A stretch of 34,784 nucleotides of DNA from the NCBI GenBank assembly GCA_000969725.1, contig JXSR01S017545.1. One strand, written 5' to 3'. Numbering within the stretch: the first letter of the stretch is position 1; each line of letters opens with the position of its first letter. The notes below the pieces were generated by a model, which saw only the letters and a list, made by a program, of their open reading frames with translations, was not told the DNA's origin and did not search any database. The stretch comes from Ophiothrix spiculata. Taxonomy: Eukaryota > Echinodermata > Ophiuroidea > Amphilepidida > Ophiotrichidae. The position numbers and the translations under genes were made by a program. Below are positions 1 through 10,290 of the stretch, piece by piece.

Positions 1-496
1 GGAAGAAACCTTTGGTATCTGTTGTTGCAGATTGTGCTCTTAGCTCTGAGTAGACCACTTTATCCTTGATGTTGTATGTTCTACGGAATGCAACCATTGT
101 AAGTTCCGGTTTAGCAGTTTTGCATCTTTTAGACGAATGTAATATAGGTAGATATCTGTGTAGAGTGGTAGCTGTATTGGAGTGTGATGGATGGAATGTG
201 AGAACTAGAGGGACTCTGGGGTTAGACTTGTTGTCTGCAGAGGAGCGAGGCTGAAGAGCATCTGACCTAGGGATGCTAGCATCTTTTTCAATCTGTTTGT
301 TCACAACATTACTTGGGTACCCTCTCTCTTTCAGATGTTGTTTAAGTTGGTCCAGCCTGACGTTGAGATTGGTGTCCGGGGAGCAGATACGCTTCATGCG
401 GAATGCAATAGTCACGTGAGAGACGTACAGGGCCTGATGATGCTCCTTGGATGAGGAGCGATCAAATAAATCAAGTCCGGTTGACAGATTTAACAT
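1..496 (-). CDS. Penelope-like retroelement fragment (linker between RT and GIY-YIG nuclease), partial
   Basis: Read on the reverse strand, this stretch is open from an ATG at 496-494 (a TAG lies three codons upstream) to the window edge, about 165 codons without a stop. Recognisable blocks in order are RMKRICS, QLKQHLKERGYP followed by VVNKQIEK, VPLVLTFHP, LPILHSSKRCK, and MVAFRR-x-YNIKDKVV. From knowledge of the family, this order is typical of the stretch between the reverse transcriptase and the C-terminal GIY-YIG endonuclease of Penelope-like elements. The nuclease would lie beyond the left edge. The RT catalytic core is absent to the right, so the copy is 5' truncated, which is common for these elements. 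The ATG is probably not a native start. The frame is intact, so the insertion may be fairly young or only a single domain. The family is recalled from motif pattern and was not checked by search. Confidence 0.78.
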   Translation of the reverse strand, partial: MLNLSTGLDLFDRSSSKEHHQALYVSHVTIAFRMKRICSPDTNLNVRLDQLKQHLKERGYPSNVVNKQIEKDASIPRSDALQPRSSADNKSNPRVPLVLTFHPSHSNTATTLHRYLPILHSSKRCKTAKPELTMVAFRRTYNIKDKVVYSELRAQSATTDTKGFF

Positions 497-1747
497 AATA
501 TTTTGCTAAACAGGTATTCAATTGATTTACTCAGAATGATATGGAAATATTACAAAAAATGAAAGCACAAACAGCGATGGCGGTGTAAATTAACTTTGTC
601 CAGATAAGAAAACATTTACTAAAGAAATACTAATGTTTTAGAAAGTAGAATATACCTTTAAACTTTAACAAACGAATCCATATATAAATCACCGAAGACA
701 GTGGTGTGTATATGATCTATTTAAGTACGTCATCTAACGACTGATTAGTCTATGTTTATCCAAATCATTGATTCAAAATGATTTCCAGAAAACCCCAAAC
801 GGCCACAAGGATTATAGGGCTTTCTGTCGGTCTTCCTCCTGTCTTGCTGTACTAGCGGTCCTTCACATTTCAAAATCTGTCGCCACATAGGTATATAAGA
901 AGTGTCTTGGATCTTTTGTGCAAGTATAATCTGCTATAGATAGGATCCCTTCACCACTTTCATTGACACCCACTAAAGACTGATTGCTAGTTACGTCGAT
1001 GGGACTTTATTCAGGTCCCAATTGATTTGAACAGCAAACTTCTGTTCTTTTATCACTCGTGGTTAAAACTGTATCTACCGGATGAGCAAGATTATTAATT
1101 TTCAATCGGTTGTGAAATGATGACTTACAAGTCTTCTTGTATAAAATTGTTTGCTCGACAAATAATCATTTTCTGGTTTGAGTAAGTTTTTGAACTCTAA
1201 CTCGAAGCAAAAGTGGATTAGTTGGATGATGAGAGTGGATCGTGATTCACGTGGAAGGAGGTAACTGTCAATCTGAATCGACAGAAACAGACTTCATGAC
1301 AGATTTGCCAATTTGACACTTAGTGCCATCTAGTCTACATACATACAGGTCTCATCTTCGCGACTTATCTATTTAACTTCTTCAAATCAAATTACGCTTA
1401 ATAATTTATACATTTTTTACACATGTGGTTTTGACTAAGAATATAATCCATATTTTTTGTTGGATCAAGAATTCCCGCTGTGAAAACTCTCATGTGAATT
1501 AAGGAGGCGTTGTTACGAATTTATTTCAAGAAAGAAGATGGTTAGCTTTGAACAAAAAGGTTTGTGAACTTGGTTAAATAAATATCTGTGCATAAGCACA
1601 GCAAAGTAGGTGGGATAGATATAATTTGGCGGCCATTTTGACTACAGCATTACCTTTTGCTCTAAAAACATTTCTTTCAATACAATTGGTTCCAGTGGAT
1701 CTTTACATCCTCATGATCATCGTCATCTTCATTTTCAAGGTTACACA

Positions 1748-1787
1748 ACCAGATGTATTAGCTGCATATTGTAACAAAAGGTTTTAG
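1748..1787 (+). repeat. Internal duplicated core, first member (copy A)
   Basis: This 40 bp core matches 7636-7675 in the same unit at 36 of 40 positions, with weaker similarity on both sides. In one frame both encode PDVLAAYC(N/D)KRF followed by TAG. Three of the four differences are synonymous third-position changes. The same pair recurs in B (about 11091 and 17203) and C (about 25137 and 32503). It may be an old duplication inside the unit or a remnant of a coding end. The match is too short to call a gene. Confidence 0.5.
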
Positions 1788-2318
1788 CTTTTAATTCACA
1801 ATCATCTATACAAAAGCAACTTCATATTTCATGTATCACCAAAAGCATGTTTCCTTCCATTTTAAAGATTTATTAAGTGCGTCGTTCAATGATTTGTCCA
1901 TAAATGTATGCCTCATAACCATGAATGTCGCTCCATCTATAGATACATTATTCCTACAGTCACGTGGTGATGTTCAGCAAGATATACCAAATTCAAGTTA
2001 GAATTAAAGAATTATAAATGTCATAGATGCCTAACTATTTTAAAATTACCTAAATTAAGTCTGACCAGTACACATTACGCTTACACATATCAAATCACGG
2101 TAGTCGATTTCCTTTTCACAAGTTTTCTATTCAATAAATGTACCTCATGATAACAAACAAGTGTTAACATGGAAACCGCCTGGAGTCAAGTGGTTGATGC
2201 TTGTTAATCTTTAAGTATTTGAACACGACTTCATTGAATCCAAACGAGCACATTATCAGCATATTAGGTTCGGAACAAAACCAGATTAAACCACTCAATG
2301 TAATTGTATTAAACATAG

Positions 2319-2594
2319 ATGCTGCAATTTAAAGAGAGTAAGCGTATATGCCGAGCCCGATGCCGAGCTATAAAAGTAATTACTTATCTTGTCCATTGTG
2401 CCACCAGTATGTATATTAGAGTACCGTATGTCTACGGGGACGAGCTGCTTCTAGCAGTACAGGCGCGTCTGACAACTCTAGAGAACGAACTCATGCCGAA
2501 GGATCATGTAAAAGTATCTTTTAATACTAGATTATTCATGGGTGAAATTGACGGATATCTGAGAATTGCCAAACACTGGGCGAGTAAAACTTGA
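2319..2594 (+). CDS. Short conserved ORF, copy A (unrecognised, doubtful gene)
   Basis: This 91-codon ORF begins ATGCTGCAATTTAAAGAG and ends at a TGA. I recognise no family. A consensus TATAAAAG lies at 2369-2376, about 40 bp before an internal ATG at 2409, so a shorter 61-codon product is conceivable. Compared with B, the coding part after 2409 has four substitutions, of which three change the amino acid (Tyr to His, Gly to Arg, Lys to Gln). A also carries 12 extra bases (repeat of TGCCGAGC) near 2349-2368. Copy C is broken by two large insertions. The pattern does not support purifying selection. It could be a terminal exon fragment duplicated along with the unit. Confidence 0.15.
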   Translation: MLQFKESKRICRARCRAIKVITYLVHCATSMYIRVPYVYGDELLLAVQARLTTLENELMPKDHVKVSFNTRLFMGEIDGYLRIAKHWASKT

Positions 2595-3302
2595 CTTAGG
2601 CAATGAATCAGGTGATTGTGATGAGGTGAATGCGGCGATGTAGTAGAGTTTAGACGGATAATTGTAAGCGACGTCCTTTCGATCTAACTGTATTAGAATA
2701 AATAGTTGGTGATGATTAAACATTTTTTAAATCTGTAATGTGTAATTAATGTGTAATTATCAACAAACTCAAAAATGTAACAAATTCAAATAAGGGTGTT
2801 TCTTTATTTTTGTTTTTGTTTTCTTTTCTTTAACTACGGTAAAATGATATATTTGCAACTACCGTAACTAATTAATTATGAATAGAAATGTTAATAATTT
2901 ACAAATTATGTATTGTAATGATGTAGGACGTACCTTTTAAATATTCATTAACTTTAAAAAGAAATCAGTGAATAGATTCTTATAAATTATTGTAGCAATA
3001 CAGTTAAATTTCTAGTTATTTATGTGGCATATTATAATCAAATTTAATAGCTAGCACCGAACTAAAAATAGACGAGTTGATTTGTACTTCTTGATCATAG
3101 TAATCATGTCATTAAGTATATATCTATTCATGCACAAATGACATAAAGCAACTGGATGCAGGTTTAACATTGCTCCTATTATTCACGATATGAAAACGGA
3201 ATCCGTTCGTTTGTTTAGCGCAGAATACAATATATATAGGGACGATACCGCAGGCAATTACGAAAGATAGTTATTTTTTCTAATGCCCAGAAGATAAAGT
3301 GC

Positions 3303-3485
3303 ATGATTGGTTTATCCAACACATCTTTGCCACTTTTTGAAATACCTGCACAACAAGACCGACGCGATACGTACATGTCCGACACCCAAGTAAGCAACAC
3401 TTTCATACGATTGATGAGTTACGTTAAATCATTCGCATCGTTCGCTGAAGGGCAGAGCCTTTTAGGTTATATTCAACACACTTAA
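3303..3485 (+). CDS. Short ORF in the segment shared by A and C only (doubtful)
   Basis: This is a 60-codon ORF containing PLFEIPAQQD and YVKSFASFAEGQSLLGYI. The matching frame persists in C (28061-28309), but the A start ATG reads ATA in C. The whole segment is missing from B. Several A/C differences replace residues (for example R to G, D to E, M to I). The reverse strand is also open over the same bases, as expected of a low-stop stretch. I recognise no family and treat it as probably non-coding. Confidence 0.1.
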   Translation: MIGLSNTSLPLFEIPAQQDRRDTYMSDTQVSNTFIRLMSYVKSFASFAEGQSLLGYIQHT

Positions 3486-4795
3486 ACAGATTGTATTTCT
3501 TGTAAACGTACTGACAAGTTGCTTCTCAATTTCGTACATACCTTTTCCTTCTCTTCTATGGAAAATGCTTTGCTGATTATTTAACCCCTAGGATATGATC
3601 TTTTGATGGTATTTGCTCAATACCTCCTTGTTTTTCATTCCACCTGTTCTTTCACTTTTGCACAAATACAAAATCGTAAATATTGACGGTTAATTTGAAT
3701 TATTTTATTACACTAATTAATATGATAATGTGTGAACACATCTGAATGTGACATGTGAATAATAATAAAATATAATATAATTATTTGTAATATGTTTCAT
3801 GTAAGACATAAAAGTTCGAATTTTACTCTGAAAATTGACTTCTTTTAAAGATGCAGTGACACAGTGAAACTTTGCTCCCTTAAAGTTCCTACTGTATTTG
3901 TACGATATCATTATTTTTTGTCTCCTAAGAAATAAATTCAGCATATTTAATGAACACTGGCTTTGAGTCATTAGCAATACATTTTGAAGAATATGTACCT
4001 TTAACGTTCAGTGGCGGTATATAGTAGACAAACTTCCCCTTTCGTGCCTCCTGATAGACGCAAGGAATAAACACAATAGCTTTAAGGCAGAGCTATCTAC
4101 CTATCGGAACTCTATCAGGGCCAATAAAACGCAGTTTGTAAATTACAGAATGTGAACCTCGTTAACGAGCTAATCATGTTGATTCTGTTGTATGCAAGGA
4201 AACTGGAATGTGCTGTAATAATTTTCAAACACGTTTCTTAAGGAAATAATATCAATACCTTGTGCGTCAAATAGACCCGTTGGAAAGCACAATTATCTTA
4301 AATTGACACTATTGCTTTGGGATTAAAACAGGACCATAAAACTTATTTAAGGCATTTTATTATTTTCTGTCATACTTTGCTATAACATTAATGGTGTTTT
4401 ATCTCATATACAGTTGTAATCTAAAGTTAAAGAGTTAGAGAGTCAGGATGGTTTGTGTGAGTATGTAACCATAAAGAATCCAATTTAACGCACGAGGAAT
4501 CACTCATTAAAATGCTCATTGTAAACACTAAAAATTGGTGTAGCATAGAAATAAAATAAAAATAGGTTTATGATGTTCAAAAATCCGTGCTCAGTTTTAT
4601 CGAATCAATATTTGAGTCAGTTGCGTAGTTTTTACGACAAAAATCTAATCTTCACCGCAATACGTCGCCTCCATAGTCTCTACACACAAAGTTACCATTA
4701 GTCATACATAATTTTCCTGGCGTAAACTGACCGATTAGTTCGTTCTTGGTCTCGATCGATCGGTGGTGAAAATATCTCCTTAAAAAAAGAACAAA

Positions 4796-4812
4796 ACCCG
4801 ACAGGGTCGGGT
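4796..4812. other. Short hairpin, conserved in all copies
   Basis: ACCCGAC and GTCGGGT form a perfect 7 bp stem around a 3 base loop. B keeps a 6 bp stem (14924-14940). C keeps the site with one mismatch (29622-29638). It is GC-rich within AT-rich surroundings. No function is evident. Confidence 0.5.
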
Positions 4813-5753
4813 CAGACTTTTCGTTTTCGTTTTATTTTGTACGTGACCCATGACCATTTAAACACGATGCTACTTGCAAATAGCCATGGCCCCGAAAAGC
4901 TGGAATATTTGTAAAAAATAGCACAAAAATATTTTCATCATATTAACTAATTTTCTTTCATATTATTAGGATTATCTTCAAATTTAAGTAAAAAATACTA
5001 GGTTGCTATATTTACGGGAGTCTAAGGAATGTCTTTTCAGACTTTAAGCATGCAATCAGTAAAAGACGTCGCTGATACGCCAAATTATTTATCCAATACA
5101 GTTAAGAGTAAACAAGCCTGTTGTTTTTATTGTTTGTAAACACTTGATTTTTACATCCATGTAAATGTATAATGTTTAGATGCTCTGATTCACAGTCAGC
5201 ACTTGATGCGTTAAACAAAAAAAAACCTACAAAAAGATCATATCCTTCAGCTTTATGTAATCAGTAATACAAACTTTAATGCAATTTGAATCCATCGTTA
5301 TTGGATGAGAGCAAAATAACTAAACTCCCTCTAGCAATACACCAATTCTCAAGAAATTGCTCATCATCCAGAGTCGTTCCCAGGTGTAAGATCTTATTTC
5401 TTTAATACAAACTAAAACACCAATATGAGCAACGAGAATAATAAAGGGAGGTATTAAGAATTGAGAGACAAGTTGATGTTGTTAAGGCTGCAAGAAAATA
5501 CAATTTGTTTAAGAGTGTCAAATACATGAAAATTACCTAAGAAATAAATCATTTTGAACACATATCTTCTATTCCACGTTTCCATATTAATTTTCTCCAG
5601 TGTTGCAGACTAGCGTACCATATGCTCGGGTCTTTGTTGAAACCAAACAAACGCCATCATGAGATATGAGTTAACATTGCAGATTTTCTCATTTGCTACC
5701 ATACAGAGGGAGGTAACTTTCTAAACGTGTTAAAATCAACACATGGATATAAT

Positions 5754-5770
5754 TTTAACACAGTGTTAAA
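5754..5770. other. Hairpin at a deletion breakpoint (copy A)
   Basis: TTTAACAC and GTGTTAAA form a perfect 8 bp inverted repeat around a single A. C has the same arms spread by about 5 bp (near 30590). In B the sequence runs from the left arm directly into CGATAGGTAAACC, so about 457 bp (A 5760-6216) are missing, beginning inside this palindrome. Confidence 0.6.
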
Positions 5771-7248
5771 CTGAAAAAAGTTTGATAGTATTGTAGACAT
5801 TGCAATAATGATAATATTGTTTGTCTAATAAAATTCATGTCCTGACAATTTTAAAGATCCATGATACTAATGATATTACGTCGTATTGAATTTTGTCTGA
5901 AGGACCTTCTTTTTCATCCATTACATTTTTTTAACCATTTTTTGTTCCTTCACCTCTAACCACAAAGATCCTTTGCGCTACAAGTGAAAACATAGTCAAC
6001 ATGAAATTCCCAGAAAGATGTAGTCTGTGTAACAGCCCGAGATAGTAGGCCTATGTGTATAAATGACCACTGCGGTCTTCGACAAAGATTAAGAAAGATG
6101 ATAAGAGCATCTACAATAGAATATGGTAATACATTCCAAGTCAAAATGCTAAAAACACAGTTTTTTATTTAATACATTTTACAATGTAAATTGCACTTTA
6201 AAAAAAACATAGTGACCGATAGGTAAACCAAAGGTAAAATTTGTCAAAAAATGCCTTTTTGAAAAATGTACCGATAAGGCAACAATTGTTCAAATTTTTG
6301 AGGGGGCTTTGATAATCTTTGGAGGGCAAACTGCAACCGTTGTTCACGTTCTTGTCTGTTCGTTTGTATATTCACCTTTCCCCGTCTCCGGTTCTAATTA
6401 CAACGAAAAATTACGCGTCATCAAAAGCGTGATTAAATTTGTTGTATGTAAAACAAAGATTATTGTTCCATTTATTGCTTCCAATTTTGCAATGCAATCC
6501 AAATTGTGTTAATTGTCATTCTGAAAATAGGATCCGTAAACCGAGTGGCGAAAATATATTTTATCGCCCGACATAGGTAATTGTTTGCTGCTAATCTTAC
6601 AAGAAACGACGAGTTGAAATAACAATGTCAGCACATTTTACACTGAATATTCTGCCAGGAGTACCCCGAGGTTTGTAAACCGATATATATTTGTACTGAA
6701 TGTCTTTATGTGATTGTTTCAGTATATATCATCATGTACAACAAATGCAATTTGAAGAATAATACATTGATACTTGCCCATCAATCATTTACGATTCCAG
6801 TCTACTTGAGATTATACTGCTAAAGGATGCAACATCTCATTCGGTTTAATCTGGAAGAAAGATATGAAAACTCTGTCCAAATAAAAGCAGTTGACATGCT
6901 CTGTAAGCTTAGGCGCACTAAGCTTAGTGCTGAAAATATTTTTATTTTTTTCGTTTCAAAAGAGCACGCTGTACTTTAAGCGGACCTTTACTTATTTTAC
7001 CAAACCAAACCCAAAAATATGAACTGTTTCCTGTTTTTAAAATAACTTGAATTTAAAGTTAATAAATAATCATTATTAAGAAAATCTATCAAGGATTTTG
7101 ACTAACTCTAAATTCAAGTTTGTGAATCATGTTATTTTCAGTATTTATTTTACAAAAACATAAATAGGGTGTTGCCAGTGTATAAATACTTATTTCCATC
7201 CAACAATTAAATACGATATTGAAAGAAAATCCCAACTCCACTAAATGG

Positions 7249-7262
7249 TTTTTTTTTTTTTT
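7249..7262. repeat. Poly-T tract
   Basis: A run of 14 T. B and C have only 5 or 6 T at the matching place (about 16820 and 32120), so the run expanded in copy A only. Confidence 0.9.
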
Positions 7263-7635
7263 GAGTTGTAAACAAATAACTATATTTCAATAGTATTTGC
7301 TCAGCCAACTTCAATAAGCAATTTGGGCAACATAGGTGTTGATATTATTTACGTTTACATGGCAATACTGTATAGGGAACATTTCAAAAGATGAAGATGG
7401 GCTTGAAATAACATGACAGAATGTTTTCGAATGTTTTGGATTTAACTTAAGTTCGCAAAAACTGTAGACTTTGGTCCTTCTTACAATGATGTATTTAATT
7501 GCATAATATAATAAAATAAATACTTTTCCATGATTACTATCATGTCAAGATCTTCCTATTCAACGTGGGAAGACGTGGATTCCGTTGGGGCTTTGTATCT
7601 CCATCACCTTCTTTATCTTCATTTTTATTTGTGAA

Positions 7636-7675
7636 ACCGGATGTATTAGCTGCATACTGTGACAAAAGATTTTAG
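7636..7675 (+). repeat. Internal duplicated core, second member (copy A)
   Basis: This is the partner of the core at 1748-1787 (36 of 40 identical), about 5.9 kb further along the same unit. The peptide reading PDVLAAYCDKRF-stop is kept here and in C (about 32503). In B (about 17203) one base is deleted from the GTGACAAAA stretch, which breaks the frame. That argues against current coding use in B. Confidence 0.5.
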
Positions 7676-8278
7676 TTCTTTCATTAAAAAATCATCGAAA
7701 GACAGTCATATCTGATTATCATCAAAGCTGTATGTATTTATCAAAAATGACATGAAGATATTTCAATGAGAGAATGATGTAAATATAAATTAAAATACAT
7801 TTCAGATAAGTTGTCATCTTGATAGTTTTCGCTTGGAACTTGAATCTCAAGTAACAATCGCATTGTAAAATGAAGATGCTTTATGTAAAATAAAAGTAGT
7901 ATGAAGATTTAGTCATTAGATATTGGTAAAATATTGGCACTATGAATTTTAATCAGCACAAAGAAATTAAAAACATGCATATCTTAACATGACTTTCGTA
8001 AAACAAAAACCATTTTGCTGAGCACGTTGAACTTCACTTGTTCAATCTAATCAAATGACTAAATTCAGTTTCTAATTTACAGAAACATCCTATTGAATGG
8101 GTCAAACTAAAAATATCTAAAATCTTATCCGTGTTGACCACAAGCTGAAACACTTTTCAATTCATCTAACAATAAAATAAACAATAAACAGGTGATGTTT
8201 TCTCAACTACTATTAAAGAGGAAAAGGCAGAACACGTCAAAGAGTGCATTTTAAACAATTGCGTCAATAATTTCTATC

Positions 8279-8591
8279 ACCTTGGTTACATAAGCCGCAT
8301 GCGCAAGAAGCCGCAAACCCGCAACGCCGGTATGACATCGGTATGACACCAGTGAATGATTGCGATGCCCGGTCGGACACCGGTGGTTATGTGACCATTA
8401 AACTGAAGACATCGTATACAAACCGCAAGGTTTTAACTCGGGATTAAACTCTTGCTGCGTGCTTCCGGCGTCTCTACGGCCCACGGACACCGTCAGGACA
8501 CCGGTCGGACACCGGCCGGTGTCCGATCAGCGTCTGCTGAATTGACGCCGTAAACACATCGTAACCTCGCCGCAAGGTTATGTACCAGGGT
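8279..8591. mobile_element. GC-rich inverted-repeat element (MITE-like), only in copy A
   Basis: B and C lack this 313 bp at the matching position (near 18425 and 34275), which gives an empty-site comparison. The left end ACCTTGGTTACATAA pairs with the reverse complement of the right end, ACCCTGGTACATAACC. ATC flanks both sides and may be a short target duplication. The interior is far more GC-rich than the unit and repeats the motif CGGACACCGG several times. A perfect 20 bp palindrome built from that motif lies at 8506-8525. No ORF of note is present, so this would be a non-autonomous DNA element. Its superfamily is undetermined. Confidence 0.72.
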
Positions 8592-8701
8592 ATCCAGCAC
8601 CTTCATAACACTTCTTACGTCCGAAATATTGGCCCATGTTTATTTTTAGCGGTTTCAAGGTTACAGCATCTTTATCCCTGTAAAATACAGATCAGGAGAA
8701 G

Positions 8702-8829
8702 CCATTATAAACACTATTGTCTAATGGTCTGCTGTCCACTTAACGTCCTCATCTGACCAGTGTTGATTAAGCTGGCTTAATGATGACCAAGAAACAACCA
8801 CTCCGTAGCTTTATGAACTGAGAGGTGAG
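8702..8829 (+). other. Highly conserved block ending in a consensus 5' splice donor
   Basis: This block is nearly unchanged in B (about 18540-18664) and C (about 34390-34518), while the surrounding DNA has many indels. It ends ACTGAGAGGTGAGTGAT, and GAG|GTGAGT is a full donor consensus, kept in all three copies. A short ATG frame (MMTKKQPLRSFMN-stop) lies inside it. C changes R to Q and M to I, and B has a 2 bp change next to the start. It could be a small non-coding or 5' exon, or chance. No acceptor or downstream exon could be assigned. Confidence 0.22.
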
Positions 8830-9130
8830 TGATAAAAGATTTCATTTCATTTTCTTTAATTGACTTAATACATTCAGGATATTGCAGATTTCATTACCGA
8901 CTTAAGATACCTTGATGACAAGTCAAACTGCTAAATGACGTATTAATACTTCATGTTCTCTTTAGCTGTTTTAATATATGCAGCTGTAATTATATAAGAT
9001 AATCAAACATAGGTCGTTGTCATGATTTGAGTCTAAGGATTCTTGTCATTGCTGCTCTGGACTACTTAAGGAGCTACAGATTGTTTAAAGAAGGTCATGT
9101 CACATTTTTATATATATTTCGTTATCACAA

Positions 9131-9197
9131 ATGTCGCGAAGTAAATCCGATCCCCGTACAGCGTTTTCAAGTGGTTTGCGATACTTTTGGAAAATAA
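9131..9197. other. A/B junction spacer
   Basis: About 67 bp lie between the end of homology to the end of B (near 18958) and the start of the segment that also begins C (GACTCGCTATCCA at 9198 and about 23498). The sequence has no match elsewhere in the window that I could see. Confidence 0.5.
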
Positions 9198-9655
9198 GAC
9201 TCGCTATCCAATACTGTGGATATTGAAGTCATATTAATTATAAGGTATAAGAGTCTGCAATGTATCATGACTTTCACTCCTATCCTTACATGCCAAAATC
9301 GTTATTATCGATAGAATTTGAAATATCGATGCTAAAATATCATAATTCGTTGTTTATTTTTGATATCATTATTGTAAATAGGAAAACGATGATTCCAAAA
9401 CATTCTGCTAACCCTGTACCATACTTTCAAAAAATAAATAAATAGTAGATGATTACCTCATCCCATCGGCCGGACTTTGAAAGCTTACCCAACGTTATTT
9501 ATGTCATCGCACTGTTCTGGAAAAAAGATATGGTGGAATGGATATATATAAAACATTAATCATAATCGCATGGAAAGATTGCGAAAATTAACATGATTTC
9601 ATATCACCAAACAGCATAAGGACAATTAAGGGGTACGTTATAGTGTATACATTAA

Positions 9656-9888
9656 CTCTTACTCTCGCACGCTTAAATACAGTCTAAATTACAAATACGT
9701 CAAATACGTCATGAAAAATTTCGGGTTCCCCCCCCCCCCGGTTCCCCCTGGGATTCGAACCCCGACCCCCGCTATCCCGTTCCAATGTCCAGCTATGCCA
9801 AGCCACATGCCACCCCGGGCAGCAATTTCCTGACCATTTATATCCGCTGTCTGTGACGTATTCGGACGTGTACGTAGGAGGGTAAGGG
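9656..9888 (-). mobile_element. TTAA-flanked inverted-repeat element with a tRNA-like core (first copy)
   Basis: TTAA occurs on both sides (9652-9655 and 9889-9892). C shows the empty site with one TTAA (near 23965). The ends match as imperfect inverted repeats: CTCTTACTCTCGCACG on the left, CCCTTACCCTCCTACG as the complement of the right end. On the reverse strand the interior has a pol III-like B box, GGTTCGAATCC (9751-9761), and an A-box-like TGGCTTGGCATAGCTGG (9789-9805). A C12 run lies at 9728-9739. TTAA targets are known for piggyBac and Kolobok DNA transposons, while tRNA-like boxes are typical of SINEs. The combination could be a nested SINE or a MITE that carries a tRNA-like piece. 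A related core lies at 31846-32079. Confidence 0.68.
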
Positions 9889-9989
9889 TTAATATTATCC
9901 AGAAACTTTCACCCAAGAAAGCCTAATGTTATAAAATGTACCTTTAAACCTAATGAGAAACCTTCTATAAAATCACTTAGGAGGTCGGA

Positions 9990-10290
9990 GCCTCTGAATC
10001 CCTAAAAATGGTTTTTATCATAACTTGAAAACTAATAAAGTAAACTAGATAAATGTATACATTTTTAGAAAGAAAATTTTATAAGGAATCCATATATAGC
10101 ATCAAAATTAAATTTTAAGAACTCGCTTTTTAGAAACTCGCCAAAAACGAGTTATTTTGCCAACAATTTTTGATCAAGCCTAGAAATAGTATTATTTGAC
10201 AAATATGGTTCAAAATTGGTTAAAATCATCTAAATCGATAGGTCTAAGGATTGTTTTCTCAAACTTTTGATTAACTTTTTAGTTTTCACT
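9990..10290. other. Replaced segment in copy B
   Basis: A (about 690-955) and C (about 24060-24325) share one sequence here, and B has about 300 bp of different AT-rich DNA. Homology resumes at the TTGACACCCACTAAA block. A short hairpin (AACTCG / CGAGTT, 10135-10153) is present. I see no terminal repeats or target duplication, so gene conversion, an older insertion with deletion, or a different allele are all possible. Confidence 0.5.

Larger units (their letters stand above)
588..9130 (+). repeat. Tandem segmental duplication, copy A
   Basis: This is the first of three collinear copies of a unit of roughly 9-11 kb. Homology to copy C starts near 588-640 (compare 23965-24010), and homology to B ends at about 9130 (compare 18958). 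The backbone is AT-rich and shows no recognised gene. Compared with B and C, A has a private inverted-repeat insertion (8279-8591). It lacks about 150 bp present in C (C 28285-28435; join near A 3555) and lacks most of the TA-flanked MITE region near 7900-7965. It retains the segments 2690-3540 and 5760-6216, which B has lost. The leftmost part of the unit, seen in B and C as 9198-9900 and 23492-23980, is missing here; the Penelope-like fragment and about 90 bp of unassigned DNA lie there instead. Confidence 0.92.

Noticed and set aside
4791-4812. Hairpin followed on the reverse strand by T-rich sequence, like a bacterial terminator
   Set aside because: The window is eukaryotic in every other respect and there is no upstream gene. 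I kept it as a conserved hairpin only.
6309-6512. ORF with VCSFVYSPFPVSGSNYNEK, also open in B (15890-16150)
   Set aside because: The A frame needs a TTG start, the two copies join different N-terminal sequences, and C has indels and a disrupted frame (near 30990-31165). It reflects DNA similarity of the copies rather than selection.
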